DNA of 64,000 bases from Acidobacteriaceae bacterium (GCA_003134815.1 PLCO01000059.1:1-64000); one strand, 5' to 3'; shown: positions 8,303-18,879, counted from the first letter of the stretch. The notes: generated from the letters alone by a model not told the origin. Translations and numbers: made by a program.

Positions 8303-8685
8303 AGCGGGCGACCAGAACTTCCGCTTTCGGTCTCGTCTCCGTTGCCGCCTTTGTGTTTTGGACCGGCCCCCTCTGGACCAGCCGCCGATGCGATGGCCAT
8401 TTGGATTGCGCCGACGAGTCCGGCGATGATGCCGAAGACGATGCCGGCCATCGAAATCCAGCTCTGGTGCAGCCAGCGGTCAAGCCCCGCGCCAATGGCC
8501 CAGCCGATGAGGCCCGCGCACGGCAGCATGAGCGCGATCTGGATCATTTTCTCGGCCTGAATCCATGAACCGATCAGGCCGCTGGCTCCGCTATCGCCGC
8601 CGCTGTCGCCGGATTCGCCCGATCCGTCAGAGGCGAGGCCGGGCTTGTTGCTCTGGTTCTTATCGGGTGCAGTGCGGTCCGGCAT
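8299..8685 (-). CDS. AtpZ/AtpI family protein
   Basis: The 128-residue product has a Ser/Gly/Asp-rich disordered N-terminus (residues ~10-40), then two membrane helices (MIQIALMLPCAGLIGWAIGAGLDRWL and WISMAGIVFGIIAGLVGAIQMAI) characteristic of AtpZ. A charged C-terminal tail follows. AtpZ works with AtpI in ATP synthase assembly and possibly Mg2+/Ca2+ supply. It is the first gene of the cluster and overlaps the next gene by ATGA. No strong ribosome site precedes ATG 8685. Confidence 0.75.
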   Translation of the reverse strand: MPDRTAPDKNQSNKPGLASDGSGESGDSGGDSGASGLIGSWIQAEKMIQIALMLPCAGLIGWAIGAGLDRWLHQSWISMAGIVFGIIAGLVGAIQMAIASAAGPEGAGPKHKGGNGDETESGSSGRPL

Positions 8686-8729
8686 ACTTCGTGGTTATAC
8701 ACGAGGAACGCTCTTCGGCGCGACGCTGA

Positions 8730-8843
8730 GCCACGCTAGATGCGTGGCTAGGCGCGACGCCAGACCAGGCGATACAGTGACCGAGCCAGACGCTGATCCA
8801 GACAAGTCGCCGGCATTACTCAACACGGCCCCGACGCGGGGCC
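8730..8843. other. Two compact hairpins upstream of atpZ
   Basis: This 194-base gap between atpZ and the exported protein gene holds two perfect hairpins: gccacgc-tagat-gcgtggc (8730-8748) and ggccccg-acg-cggggcc (8827-8843). Neither has a T-run. Around them, degenerate copies of gacgctgatcca-like words recur. They may be a terminator for the left-reading exported-protein gene's neighbours or leader structure for the F0 mRNA; the role is unclear. Confidence 0.45.
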
Positions 8844-8880
8844 GGACTAGAGGCGCTGCTGGACGCGACGTAGGACCAGG

Positions 8881-9483
8881 CTACTGCTTTGTCGGTGTAG
8901 AGGGTGTCGAGGGCGTCGTGGGCGTCGTGGGCGTTGTGGGTGTTGAAGTAGCAAGAGCCGAGTTCTTCATCCGGTCCTCGCCTTTGTCGTTGTCGAGCTG
9001 GCTCAAAACGAGAACCCATCGCGTTCTCACGCTGGGTGGGTTCGAAGGTCCTTCAGGAGCGGCCAGAATCTTAGCCTCGAAGAAATAAGTTTGTCCCGGC
9101 TCCGCTGTAAAGGAAGCTACGCCGATGTGCTTTCCGTGCGCCGCGGAGAGCGACTTCCAATCGGCGCAAACACTGTGCGCGCCGGGCGCAACATCCAGAA
9201 CAAAATAAGAATCGCCTTTGGTCGCTCCCACCCACGAGCCATCCACGGCGATGCGAGGGGCGAAATCGTAGCATCCGAGGCATCCCGGCGCATCGATGCG
9301 CTCGATGAAGACGACTTGCGCCTTTCCCGCCGCAGGTGGCGCAGGCGCTGGCGCGTTCTTCTCCGTTTTCACATCGAAATGAGCGTGATCGTCACCGCAC
9401 GCATCGGAAAGGTTGGCGGCGCGGAGCTGGTTGCCCAAAACGCACAAGGTGCAGACAAGGAATACTGCCATCGCTCTTTTCAT
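8881..9483 (-). CDS. Exported DUF2846-like protein (DACGDD paralogue 1)
   Basis: The 200-residue product has a clear signal peptide (MKRAMAVFLVCTLCVLGNQLRA), then the block LSDACGDDHAHFDV. A beta-rich core follows, with VVFIERIDAPGCLGCYDFAPRIAVDGSWVGATKGDSYFVLDVAPGAHSVC, which resembles DUF2846 proteins (small exported beta-sandwiches of unknown role). The C-terminus is low-complexity Thr-Pro (about 18 residues of TPT/TPS repeats), whose DNA is a gggcgtcgt-type repeat. ATG 9483 has AGGAG eight bases upstream. It is a tandem paralogue of the next gene. Confidence 0.65.
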   Translation of the reverse strand: MKRAMAVFLVCTLCVLGNQLRAANLSDACGDDHAHFDVKTEKNAPAPAPPAAGKAQVVFIERIDAPGCLGCYDFAPRIAVDGSWVGATKGDSYFVLDVAPGAHSVCADWKSLSAAHGKHIGVASFTAEPGQTYFFEAKILAAPEGPSNPPSVRTRWVLVLSQLDNDKGEDRMKNSALATSTPTTPTTPTTPSTPSTPTKQ

Positions 9484-9659
9484 GTGGGAATCTCCTGGGT
9501 TACTTTGATTCCGGCTGGGCCTAATTGGTTGGGCCTGTCTGAGAGTCCGTGGTGACGGTCGCGAATGAGCAGACAGTCATCCATCGTGGTAATACCCGAG
9601 GGAAGCCTCGGAGGACTATCGATTCGGCTTTGACTGAATTGGGCTTGCAGGACGGAAGG

Positions 9660-10262
9660 CTACTTACTCGTCCAGGTTGCCAGCTTGCCCACTTTGACGC
9701 GATATTTGCCCTCGTCTTCGCTCATGAAGCCATAATCGACAACCAGGGTCGCACTCCCGGCAGTATGGGCATATTGCCCGGGCGCCGAGGAACCGGCTGC
9801 GGGGGGTACGTAAACCGATTGTCCGGGCGTGCCAGTCGCCGACTCTTTGCCGCCGAAGAAGTAGACCTTGCCTGCCTCCGCAGTAAATGGGGTCATCGAA
9901 ATCAGGTGCTCGCGCATGGTTCCAGTGAAACCAAAATGCTTTTGCGGAGAGACGCACAGATGATGTTCGCCCGGAGCCAATTGCACCAGGAAGTAGGAGC
10001 TGCCGTGCGTTGCTCCCACCCACGTGCCGTCAATGCCATAACGTGTCGTAAGGTCGAAATGATTGCTCTCTCCCTCTTCCACTATCACCAGCAGCGCTTT
10101 GCCCTCCTGGGCTTTTAGCTCCTGTGTGTGATCGTCGACGACGCTCACATGGAATTCCGCCTTGTCATCTCCGCAGGCATCGGGCAGGACGTTCTTTTTC
10201 GCCCGCGCTGAGGGTGTAAGAGCAAGACACATCAACAGCACGAAGATCATCATTCTGTTCAT
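9660..10262 (-). CDS. Exported DUF2846-like protein (DACGDD paralogue 2)
   Basis: The 200-residue product has signal peptide MNRMMIFVLLMCLALTPSARA followed by DACGDDKAEFHVSV and YGIDGTWVGATHGSSYFLVQLAPGEHHLC, matching paralogue 1 block for block. It lacks the Thr-Pro tail and ends in a strand-rich segment (ATLVVDYGFMSEDEGKYRVKVG). ATG 10262 has GGGAG six bases upstream; an upstream frame to 10334 would remove the signal peptide from the N-terminus, so it is rejected. It is transcribed leftward, divergent from lysS. The function is unknown; it is probably periplasmic or surface-exposed. Confidence 0.65.
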   Translation of the reverse strand: MNRMMIFVLLMCLALTPSARAKKNVLPDACGDDKAEFHVSVVDDHTQELKAQEGKALLVIVEEGESNHFDLTTRYGIDGTWVGATHGSSYFLVQLAPGEHHLCVSPQKHFGFTGTMREHLISMTPFTAEAGKVYFFGGKESATGTPGQSVYVPPAAGSSAPGQYAHTAGSATLVVDYGFMSEDEGKYRVKVGKLATWTSK

Positions 10263-10412
10263 GACAACTCCCGCATGAAGGATTAGTAATGGGGAAAGTT
10301 TACACCCGCATTCGCGTACGAAAAAGCCGGCCATTCGTTAGCCGTTATACTGGCGGTTGGACCTTCGATCAAATCTGGAAAAGAAGCAAAGAGTTCGTCT
10401 GGAAAAGGAAGT

Positions 10413-12179
10413 ATGGAGTTCGAATCGGAATTCGAGCGCAAGCTCTTTGACGAGCGCCGAGAAAAACTGAAGAAGATCGCCGAGTTGGGGCAGGCGGCGT
10501 ATCCCAACCGGTTTGCCGCGCCGGAGAGCATCCCGCTAGTGCGCGCCAGATGGGATCATGCGACGGCCGAAGAACTTGAGGCGAAGCGCGAGACCGTCAC
10601 CGTGGCGGGGCGCATCATGGCCATTCGCGCGCAGGGCAAGGCCGGTTTCGCCACGCTGCAGCAGGAGGGCGCCCGGCTGCAGATTTACGTGCGGCTCGAC
10701 GCCGTCGGTGAGCAGGGCTTCGCGTTGTATAAGCTGCTCGACCTGGGCGACCACATCGGCGTAACGGGATACCTCTTCCGCACCCGAACCGGCGAGTTGA
10801 CGGTTCATGTGGATACGCTGACGTTTCTGGCCAAGGCCATGCTCACGCTGCCGGAGAAGTACCATGGCCTCGCTGACGTCGAACTGCGCTACCGCCAGCG
10901 CTATGTGGACCTGTTTGCGAACCTCGACGCCCGCGAAGTATTTGTGAAGCGGGCGAAGGTGTTGAAGGCGCTGCGAACGTTCTTTGACAGCCGTGGCTAC
11001 CTTGAAGTGGAGACGCCGATGATGCAGCCGATCGCCGGCGGGGCTGCGGCGCGGCCGTTCAAAACGCACCACAACGCGCTGGACATGGATTTGTATTTGC
11101 GGATCGCGCCGGAGCTTTATCTGAAGCGGCTGGTGGTGGGCGGATTAGATCGGGTTTACGAGATCAACCGCAACTTTCGTAACGAGGGCGTGAGCACGCA
11201 GCACAATCCAGAGTTCACAATGCTCGAGTTCTACCAGGCATACGCGAATTACCACGACCTGATGGATTTGACCGAGGAATTGATTGCGTTCGTAGCGAAA
11301 GAAGTAAACGGGACGACGGTTCTTCCGTCGGGGAAAAAAGACGAGGCCGGGAATCCGATTCCGCGACTCGACCCGCAGGGAAATCCGATCGACTTCGCGA
11401 AATGGGAACGGCTGACGATGGTCCAAGCGATTGCCGAGTGGTGGCCTGAAAAGGCAACTCCAATCCCGCAGCTCGATGACCTAGCCAACCTAAACCAATT
11501 CAAGCCTTTTGTAGAAGCGCTCATGACGCATTTCGCTCAAGAAGCTGGGCGGCTAACGGCAGAACGGGAGCATATCCATAGCACATTTCTTGCCGGCCCT
11601 GAAAAGACCGAAACGGAATCGCTCGACACAAGAGCACAAATTCAAGAAATCACGGGTTTGATGGCAACTGCGAATACCAATAGATGGACTTTGAATAGAG
11701 CCTTGAAATATTACGACGGCAAGATATTTGCGACCGTGTTTGAAATGCTGGCCGAAGAGCACCTCGTCCAGCCAACCATCATCTACGACTACCCAACGGT
11801 TGTCTCCCCGCTGTCGAAGCAAAAACCTGACGACCCGGATCACGTCGAGCGGTTTGAGATTTTTGCCGGGGGATTTGAGCTGGGCAATGCCTTTAGCGAG
11901 TTGAACGATCCGGTGGAGCAGCAAAAACGTTTCGAAGACCAGCTCGCGCAGCGGGCGGCCGGCGACGAAGAAGCGCACCAGATGGACGAGGACTACGTGA
12001 GGGCGCTGATGTACGGGTTGCCTCCGACAGGCGGCGAAGGCATCGGCATCGACCGGCTAGTGATGCTGCTGACCGGCTCGAAGTCGATTCGCGATGTAAT
12101 TCTGTTCCCGCTGATGAGAAATACAGTGAACGAGGGAACAAGGGAACAAGGGAACAAGAAGCCGGAAGCCGCAAGCTAG
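10413..12179 (+). CDS. lysS: Lysyl-tRNA synthetase, class II
   Basis: The 588-residue product charges tRNA-Lys. The N-terminal OB-fold anticodon domain spans about residues 55-150. The class II motifs are visible: motif 2 [22 protein letters not shown] (near residue 255) and motif 3 [16 protein letters not shown] near the C-terminus. It is about 80 residues longer than the usual ~500. The excess lies between residues ~340 and ~435 inside the catalytic domain, where GC drops sharply (see findings). The last 12 residues ([15 protein letters not shown] region) come from a short DNA repeat and are probably a non-functional tail. It is followed 56 bases later by ymdB. Confidence 0.95.
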   Translation: MEFESEFERKLFDERREKLKKIAELGQAAYPNRFAAPESIPLVRARWDHATAEELEAKRETVTVAGRIMAIRAQGKAGFATLQQEGARLQIYVRLDAVGEQGFALYKLLDLGDHIGVTGYLFRTRTGELTVHVDTLTFLAKAMLTLPEKYHGLADVELRYRQRYVDLFANLDAREVFVKRAKVLKALRTFFDSRGYLEVETPMMQPIAGGAAARPFKTHHNALDMDLYLRIAPELYLKRLVVGGLDRVYEINRNFRNEGVSTQHNPEFTMLEFYQAYANYHDLMDLTEELIAFVAKEVNGTTVLPSGKKDEAGNPIPRLDPQGNPIDFAKWERLTMVQAIAEWWPEKATPIPQLDDLANLNQFKPFVEALMTHFAQEAGRLTAEREHIHSTFLAGPEKTETESLDTRAQIQEITGLMATANTNRWTLNRALKYYDGKIFATVFEMLAEEHLVQPTIIYDYPTVVSPLSKQKPDDPDHVERFEIFAGGFELGNAFSELNDPVEQQKRFEDQLAQRAAGDEEAHQMDEDYVRALMYGLPPTGGEGIGIDRLVMLLTGSKSIRDVILFPLMRNTVNEGTREQGNKKPEAAS

Positions 12180-12235
12180 CTCCGCTAACCCCGCTAGCAC
12201 CGCTAACTCCGCTTTCACAGGAGCATCTGACCGCA

Positions 12236-13033
12236 TTGAACATCTTATTCGTCGGCGACATTTTCGGCAGCGCGGGGCGCAGGATTGTGCGCGAGCACAT
12301 TGGCCACGTGCGCGCGGCGCACAAGGTCGACCTGACGATTGTGAACGTGGAAAATGCCGCCGGCGGGTTCGGCGTAACACCCGGACTGGCCGAGGAGATC
12401 TTCGATCTGGGCGCGGACGTGCTGACGACCGGCAATCACGTCTGGGACAAGAAGGAACTGCTCGACTATTTGAACTCCGCTGCCCCAACCGCCCACGATC
12501 GAGCTCGCCGTGTGCTGCGGCCTGCGAACTTTCCGCCGGGCGTGCCGGGATACGGACTCTACGAGGGTAAGACCTCGGGCGGCGTGGACTATGCGGTACT
12601 GCAACTGCAGGGACGCGTCTTCATGACCGCGATCGACGATCCGTTTCGCGCAGCCGATGCGCTGCTTGCCGGCGTGCAGGCTAAAGTGATCGTTGTCGAT
12701 TTCCACGCGGAGGCCTCGAGCGAGAAGGCGGCGCTTGGCTGGTACCTCGATGGTCGCGTGACGGCGGTGCTGGGCACGCACACGCATGTGCCAACGGCCG
12801 ACGAGCGCATTCTGCCGCATGGAACCGCCTACCAGACTGACGTGGGCATGAGCGGGCCATACGACAGCATCATCGGCGTCGAAAAAGATCTGGTGCTGCA
12901 CAAATTCCTGACCGCAATGCCGGGCAAATTCGAGGCGGCGAAGGGAAATCCCAAGATGTGCGGTGCCGTGGTGACGTGCGATCCGGCGACGGGGAGAGCT
13001 TCGGCGATCCAGCGGATCATGCTGGGCGAATAG
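12236..13033 (+). CDS. ymdB: YmdB/TIGR00282 family metallophosphoesterase
   Basis: The 265-residue product has the metallophosphoesterase ligands in order: LFVGDIFGSAGR, VNVENAAGGFGV, TTGNHVWDKKE, VDFHAEASSEK, VLGTHTHVPTADE. These match the YmdB family of di-iron phosphodiesterases that hydrolyse 2',3'-cyclic nucleotides. The start is TTG at 12236 with AGGAG about 12 bases upstream; no ATG precedes the first conserved strand. It is probably co-transcribed with lysS and is closed by the terminator at 13102-13133. Confidence 0.9.
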   Translation: MNILFVGDIFGSAGRRIVREHIGHVRAAHKVDLTIVNVENAAGGFGVTPGLAEEIFDLGADVLTTGNHVWDKKELLDYLNSAAPTAHDRARRVLRPANFPPGVPGYGLYEGKTSGGVDYAVLQLQGRVFMTAIDDPFRAADALLAGVQAKVIVVDFHAEASSEKAALGWYLDGRVTAVLGTHTHVPTADERILPHGTAYQTDVGMSGPYDSIIGVEKDLVLHKFLTAMPGKFEAAKGNPKMCGAVVTCDPATGRASAIQRIMLGE

Positions 13034-13101
13034 ATCAGTGGTTAGTGGTTAATGAGCAGTCGAAGTACCGGCAGAAGCCTGTACCCTTCGCGACGCAACA
13101 A

Positions 13102-13133
13102 AAAGGGCAGCCCGCCGAAGCGGACTGCCCTTT
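13102..13133. terminator. Bidirectional intrinsic terminator after ymdB
   Basis: The arms aaagggcag (13102-13110) and ctgcccttt (13125-13133) pair perfectly, with further ccg/cgg pairs inside and an A-run/T-run at the edges. It separates the rightward lysS-ymdB unit from the leftward gene ending at 13205. Confidence 0.85.
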
Positions 13134-13204
13134 CAATTCCCGGAAGCATTTCGTCCCGCGGCCCTCAATCGCCAATGAGAGAACGGCGAATGAGGGCCTC
13201 GCGG

Positions 13205-14857
13205 TTAATGCGCCTTGTGCGCGGGTGAAGGCTTGACAGTATGATGCACCGGGCCTGCCTTCTTTTCCAACTGTATGAATCCGTCGCTAAGGACGATTTG
13301 CGCGGAGGCAGCAGTAGTTCCGGCCGCCGCGGTGTGCGTGAAGGTGTCGTAGGTGCCGTCCAACTCGATGGCCGGCTGTAGACCCAGCGCGGAGCCCGAT
13401 GCCGGAGCATCCTTGCAGGAGAGCGGTTCCTTGAGAGTGACGGTAAAGTCGGCGGTGTGCGCGTCTTTGGCGTCCTGCGTTACAGCCACATTCACGGTCG
13501 AGATTGAAGGCTCAACCGAAATCTTGTGGATATGCGCGGGCGTGTCGGTCAGCACGTCGCCCATGGCGTCGGTATCGGCCTTGACACCGTTGGCCACAAT
13601 GTAGGCCTGCGCGTCCGCAACTTTGAGCTCTGTGGGCGGCTCGGGAACAGCGCTGCAAGCCACGGGGTTGGTGAGCTTGACGACGAAGTCCTTGGGCTTA
13701 ACCGCAGCGGTGGTGGTGACAGAGATGTGCAGCACCGTCGCGGGATCGGAGATGACGATGCCCGGTACCGGAGTGGCTTGTCCCTTGAGCAGAGCCCAGA
13801 GGCCAGTGGCATCCGCGTCAGATCCATTCGCCAGAATGTATTCCTTGTCTTCGAGGCCCAGAGTTTTGGGGTCGCCGCTGGTGTAGGCGTGATGTGCCAG
13901 CTCGGCCGGAGTTGGAGCAGGCGCAATGGTGAAGCCGGCCGGCGGGAAGAGCGTAGCCTGGGCCTGTGCTTCGATCGCCTGAATCTGCTGAGTGATGGCG
14001 GCCTCGCCGTCGAGCGTGCCGTGATAACGCTTGTACCAGTACTCAAGCTGTGGCTCGATCTGGCCCTTGAAGTTAGCCGGCGCGTAGTCCCATGCGCGGG
14101 CGTAGAACCAGACGGCCTTTACTTCGTCCTTTGAATCGCCGGGCTTGGCATAGGCCTGCGCCAACTGCAGCGTATCGGCAAGGCACGGGCCCGGCGTTGT
14201 GCATGCTGTAGGCGAATAGAGCATCAACTCCGCTGTGTACTCCTTGATGGCGTTGGCGAAGTCACAACAAACCATTTTGGGAGGTGTAACTCCTGCAGCT
14301 GGGACCTTCTTCGAAACCGCGTCGTCAAAAGCGATGGCGGAGTGGAAGGCAGGGTAAGCGGCACCCGTCAATTTTGCCCAATCGGCGTCAGTCGTGGCGG
14401 CCGGTTTGGGAGCCACAAGACCTTTCTCTGCCAGAGCAGCCGCATCGTCGCATGTTGCCGAATCTGTAGCGACGCCGGAGGCATCGAGAGTGGCGCCGCA
14501 CTGCTGCTTCTTGATGTAGACCGAGATGAAAATGGCCTTCATGTTATTAGGATCGACCTGAAGCAGGCGGGTGGCGGCGTCAATGACCTTAGCGGGCTGG
14601 CTCACAGCCTGATAGGAATCGATGAGCTGATCGAGAACAGCTTTCTTGACGACGCTCTGTGGATAGGTTTGAAGAAAACCTTCGAGCGCTGCGGCCTTTT
14701 GGCCGGGGTCGGTCTGTGTGATCGCGTTCTGATACGCGTTGAACTCGGCCGGATCCTGGATAGTGATCTGGCTGGCGTCCTGAGCTCGCAGTGCGGGCAT
14801 GGAAACAAGGCTTAAGCTTGCCACTGCCATCGCAGATGCAAAGAATAACTTCTTCAT
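13205..14857 (-). CDS. Large exported TPR-like protein of unknown function
   Basis: The 550-residue product has signal peptide MKKLFFASAMAVASLSLVSMPALRA. Helical repeats over residues ~30-270 resemble tetratricopeptide units (AALEGFLQTYPQSVVKKAVLDQLIDSYQ, AATRLLQVDPNNMKAIF, ADTLQLAQAYAKPG). A beta-rich C-terminal part follows, with two related segments (ATVLHISVTTTAAVKPKDFVVKLTNPVACS and IHKISVEPSISTVNV...FTVTLKEPLSC). The tail is His/Lys-rich (HHTVKPSPAHKAH). ATG 14857 has AGGAG six bases upstream; the upstream frame to 14926 is not used. It probably serves as a periplasmic protein-protein interaction scaffold. No operon partner is close. Confidence 0.65.
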   Translation of the reverse strand: MKKLFFASAMAVASLSLVSMPALRAQDASQITIQDPAEFNAYQNAITQTDPGQKAAALEGFLQTYPQSVVKKAVLDQLIDSYQAVSQPAKVIDAATRLLQVDPNNMKAIFISVYIKKQQCGATLDASGVATDSATCDDAAALAEKGLVAPKPAATTDADWAKLTGAAYPAFHSAIAFDDAVSKKVPAAGVTPPKMVCCDFANAIKEYTAELMLYSPTACTTPGPCLADTLQLAQAYAKPGDSKDEVKAVWFYARAWDYAPANFKGQIEPQLEYWYKRYHGTLDGEAAITQQIQAIEAQAQATLFPPAGFTIAPAPTPAELAHHAYTSGDPKTLGLEDKEYILANGSDADATGLWALLKGQATPVPGIVISDPATVLHISVTTTAAVKPKDFVVKLTNPVACSAVPEPPTELKVADAQAYIVANGVKADTDAMGDVLTDTPAHIHKISVEPSISTVNVAVTQDAKDAHTADFTVTLKEPLSCKDAPASGSALGLQPAIELDGTYDTFTHTAAAGTTAASAQIVLSDGFIQLEKKAGPVHHTVKPSPAHKAH

Positions 14858-15104
14858 GCAATGCTCCTGGGAAATGCCGAAATGGAGATCAAGAAAATGA
14901 CTCGCGCGCCAGGTAAATGTCAACAATCATGGGTGGCGTTTGAGCGCTGGGGCAACGGATATAAAGATACCACGGCCACCAATGCCACGTAGCAGGATTA
15001 TAGAAAGCGAAATCGCCGCTGACAAGCAATGCGAGAGGTGAATTGAGGAGCGTACCGCACACTGGTAACTGGGCGGCCACGGCCTGGAGAGCGCCGGCCT
15101 GCAT

Positions 15105-15119
15105 GTCTCGATTCGAGAC
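15105..15119. promoter_or_regulatory. Perfect 15-bp palindrome in the gap after metX
   Basis: The bases gtctcga-t-tcgagac form a perfect inverted repeat about 26 bases beyond the metX stop, in the 288-base gap that holds the promoter of the leftward TPR-like gene. It could be an operator for that gene. No other feature was found in the gap; a 71-codon leftward frame inside it (14889-15104) lacks a ribosome site and family resemblance. Confidence 0.35.
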
Positions 15120-15145
15120 TGATGGACAGGTTTAAATGGACTGGC

Positions 15146-16312
15146 CTATTGGAGCAGGCGAACCAGCTCAGCCTGCTCGGCAAGGAAAGCGTCGTGGCCA
15201 TGGTCGCTCTTCATCTCGCGGTAGTCGGCCTGGGCTCCGGCTGCGCGAATTCGCTCGGCAAAGCGGCGCACATCTTCGGCGGGAAAAAGCCAGTCGGAGC
15301 TGATGCCGATGAAGCTGAGGCGGGCCTTGATGCGGCCGAATGCCTCCGTAGGCGAGGCGTAACCGCGCAGCGGATCCCAGGTGTCCATGGCGCGCAGGAT
15401 GGCGAGGTAGGAGTTGGCGTCAAAGCGCTCAATGAAACGGCTGCCCTGGAGATCGAGGTAGCCGGCGATGTCAAAGCGCTCGCCGATGAGGCCTGCGCCG
15501 TGGCCGTTGGCCGCCCATGGATCTTCGCCGCTGCGGTCGGGATTGCGGCCGAAACGCTCGTCGAAGAGGGGCGCGGATTTGTAGCTGATCATGGCGATTT
15601 TGCGGGCGAGCGCCAGCCCGTTGCGTGGTGGGCGCTGCGGCAGATAGCGGCCGCCGGACCACTCGACGTCGTGCTCAATGGCCTGGCGCTGAAGATGGTT
15701 GAGGGCCAGCCCCATGGCAGAGAGCGGCGTGACGCCGATGATGAGCGCGCGCTCAATGCGTTCGGGCTGATGGATGGTCCAGTCCAGCGCCTGCATGCCG
15801 CCAATGGAGCCGCCAAGGACGAGGCGAATACGGCGGATGCCGAGCGAGTCAAGCAGACGCGCCTGTGCGCGGACGTTGTCGCGAACGCCGACCAGAGGGA
15901 AGTCCGTCCCGTAGATTTCGCCTGTTTCGGGATTGACGGAACCAGGCCCCGTGGAGCCGTAACAGGAGCCCAGCATGTTGATGCAGATGACGAAGTCATG
16001 CTCCAGTGAGAGGACCGCGCCGGGAGCAAAAATTTCAGGCCACCAGGAGCCGACGAGAGCCGAGCCCGAGAGTGCGTGGCAAACAAGAACGGCATTGTCG
16101 CGAGCTGCATTCAACCGGCCGTAGACGGCGTAATGCAGCGTGGGACAGATAAGGGACCGGCCGCATTCGAGCGGCAGGGAGCCGTCCAGGACGAAGTCGC
16201 CTTCGTAGGTGGGCTCCACGGTTTTGGTCCCCACGGACGTGGACCTGTCCGCGGGGGCCCCCGTTTTTTCTCCCGGCGGCGAAGCGCCGCTGCGGCTGTA
16301 ACTGTCGGTCAT
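15146..16312 (-). CDS. metX: Homoserine O-acetyltransferase
   Basis: The 388-residue alpha/beta-hydrolase-fold enzyme activates homoserine with an acyl group for direct sulfhydrylation. Key blocks are VLVCHALSGSALVG, NMLGSCYGSTGPGS, the nucleophile elbow LGGSIGGMQALDW and the C-terminal His in KSDHGHDAFLAEQ. An Asp in the ISSDWLFPAEDVR block completes the triad. The first ~35 residues are unconserved Ser/Pro-rich. ATG 16312 has GAGG six bases upstream, and that site lies inside the heptamer repeat arm. It is downstream of metY on the same strand, 177 bases apart, so MetX and MetY run consecutive steps. Acetyl versus succinyl donor is not determined from sequence alone. Confidence 0.92.
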   Translation of the reverse strand: MTDSYSRSGASPPGEKTGAPADRSTSVGTKTVEPTYEGDFVLDGSLPLECGRSLICPTLHYAVYGRLNAARDNAVLVCHALSGSALVGSWWPEIFAPGAVLSLEHDFVICINMLGSCYGSTGPGSVNPETGEIYGTDFPLVGVRDNVRAQARLLDSLGIRRIRLVLGGSIGGMQALDWTIHQPERIERALIIGVTPLSAMGLALNHLQRQAIEHDVEWSGGRYLPQRPPRNGLALARKIAMISYKSAPLFDERFGRNPDRSGEDPWAANGHGAGLIGERFDIAGYLDLQGSRFIERFDANSYLAILRAMDTWDPLRGYASPTEAFGRIKARLSFIGISSDWLFPAEDVRRFAERIRAAGAQADYREMKSDHGHDAFLAEQAELVRLLQ

Positions 16313-16316
16313 AATC

Positions 16317-16483
16317 AGCCTCTAGCTTTTAGCTCTTAGCTCCTAGCCTCTAAATCTTAACCTCGGACCTCAGAACTGCTCTAAGTGACCCGGGCAGCTT
16401 GAAGATGTCATCGCCGAGCGATTCCACCTCTAGCGGTTTGGAAAGCCGGGAGCTAGAGGCTAGAAGCTAGGAGCTAGAAGCTG
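16317..16483. repeat. Palindromic (GCTAGAA)n heptamer repeat element between metY and metX
   Basis: The left arm 16317-16358 runs agcctctagcttttagctc... in 7-base steps. The right arm 16450-16483 is complementary (agctagaggctagaagctag...). The ~90 bases between carry no gene. It fills the metY-metX intercistronic gap and supplies the metX ribosome site. It is the same family as 6809-6913. Confidence 0.85.
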
Positions 16484-16489
16484 CCTCTC

Positions 16490-18010
<1,521 letters not shown>

Positions 18011-18145
18011 TTCAAGATCGGTAACGCTTAGCGCATTCGCCGCTCAAGAGATGCACGGAGGGGTCGGGATGGCATACACATGGCCATGGCCTCGCTTGCG
18101 ATTCGCCCGCAATTCCGTGTTCCCTGTGAGAACGGCATAGTTTGC

Positions 18146-18175
18146 AGTATCAGGGCGAAGCTGGGCGGGTGTCAA
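18146..18175 (-). promoter_or_regulatory. Candidate sigma-70 promoter for metY-metX
   Basis: Read leftward, TTGACA (18170-18175) and GATACT (18146-18151) are separated by 18 bases, a perfect -35 box and a 4/6 -10 box. The predicted start near 18139 gives a ~300-base untranslated leader before metY. Confidence 0.5.
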
Positions 18176-18241
18176 GCAAAGAACGCGCCTGATGCGATTA
18201 GGCTTTGACGCTGAAGTGGTAGTTGGTCCCGGCTCAAATCC

Positions 18242-18841
18242 CTATTCTTCCGGCTTCCAGATATAGGCTCCGGGCTGGGGCAAGCCGATGTGGGCGAGCA
18301 CGCGGCAGACAAATTGGCGGGCCATTTCTTCGGAGTCGGTGGGGTGGTTATAAAACGCCGGGATGCAGGGAAAGATGGTCGCGCCGGCTTCGGCGGCCAG
18401 CGTCATATTGCGCAAGTGAATGCGGTTGAAGGGCGTTTCGCGCACGCACAAAATCAATGGCCGCTGCTCCTTGAGCGTGACGTCGGCAGCGCGGGCGATA
18501 AGCGAGTTTGCAAGGCCGAGAGCGATCGAGGCTAGCGAGCCCATGGAGCAGGGCAGAATAATCATTCCATCAGACGGATGACTGCCGCTGGCGATGGGCG
18601 CGCCGATGTCGGAGTCGGCGTGCTGGATCGTCTTGCCAGGCACGGCGCCGAGGAGCTTTTTCAGCAGATTCGTTCTGCCCGAAACGCCAAGTTCCTCGGC
18701 CAGCACTCGCAGCGAGTTTTCCGAGGCAACAAAATGAACGCAAGCGACTCGGTCGTCGGCTTCAAGGGCACGCAGTGCCTCGCGGGCGAGGATTGCGCCG
18801 GATGCGCCGGTGATGGCGAGGGTGAGGTTAACGCGTTCCAT
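18242..18841 (-). CDS. ubiX: Flavin prenyltransferase UbiX
   Basis: The 199-residue product makes prenylated FMN, the cofactor of UbiD-type decarboxylases. Family blocks are LAITGASGAILAREALRAL (phosphate-binding N-terminus), ASGSHPSDGMIILPCSMGSLASIALGLANSLIARAADVTLKE and RPLILCVRETPFNRIHLRNM. ATG 18841 is chosen because GGAG lies ten bases upstream and the conserved strand begins at once; ATG 18862 lacks a ribosome site. No ubiD is in the window. A 38-base gap separates it from the upstream HEPN-like gene on the same strand. Confidence 0.93.
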   Translation of the reverse strand: MERVNLTLAITGASGAILAREALRALEADDRVACVHFVASENSLRVLAEELGVSGRTNLLKKLLGAVPGKTIQHADSDIGAPIASGSHPSDGMIILPCSMGSLASIALGLANSLIARAADVTLKEQRPLILCVRETPFNRIHLRNMTLAAEAGATIFPCIPAFYNHPTDSEEMARQFVCRVLAHIGLPQPGAYIWKPEE

Positions 18842-18879
18842 TTTGGAGGAGCTCCATTTCATGGCCGATTGTTGTAGCT

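Noticed and set aside
8730-8843. The two hairpins upstream of atpZ as intrinsic terminators.
   Set aside because: Neither is followed by a T-run on either strand.
14889-15104. A 71-codon leftward frame between metX and the TPR-like gene.
   Set aside because: It has no ribosome site and no recognisable motifs; it overlaps the likely promoter region of the TPR-like gene.
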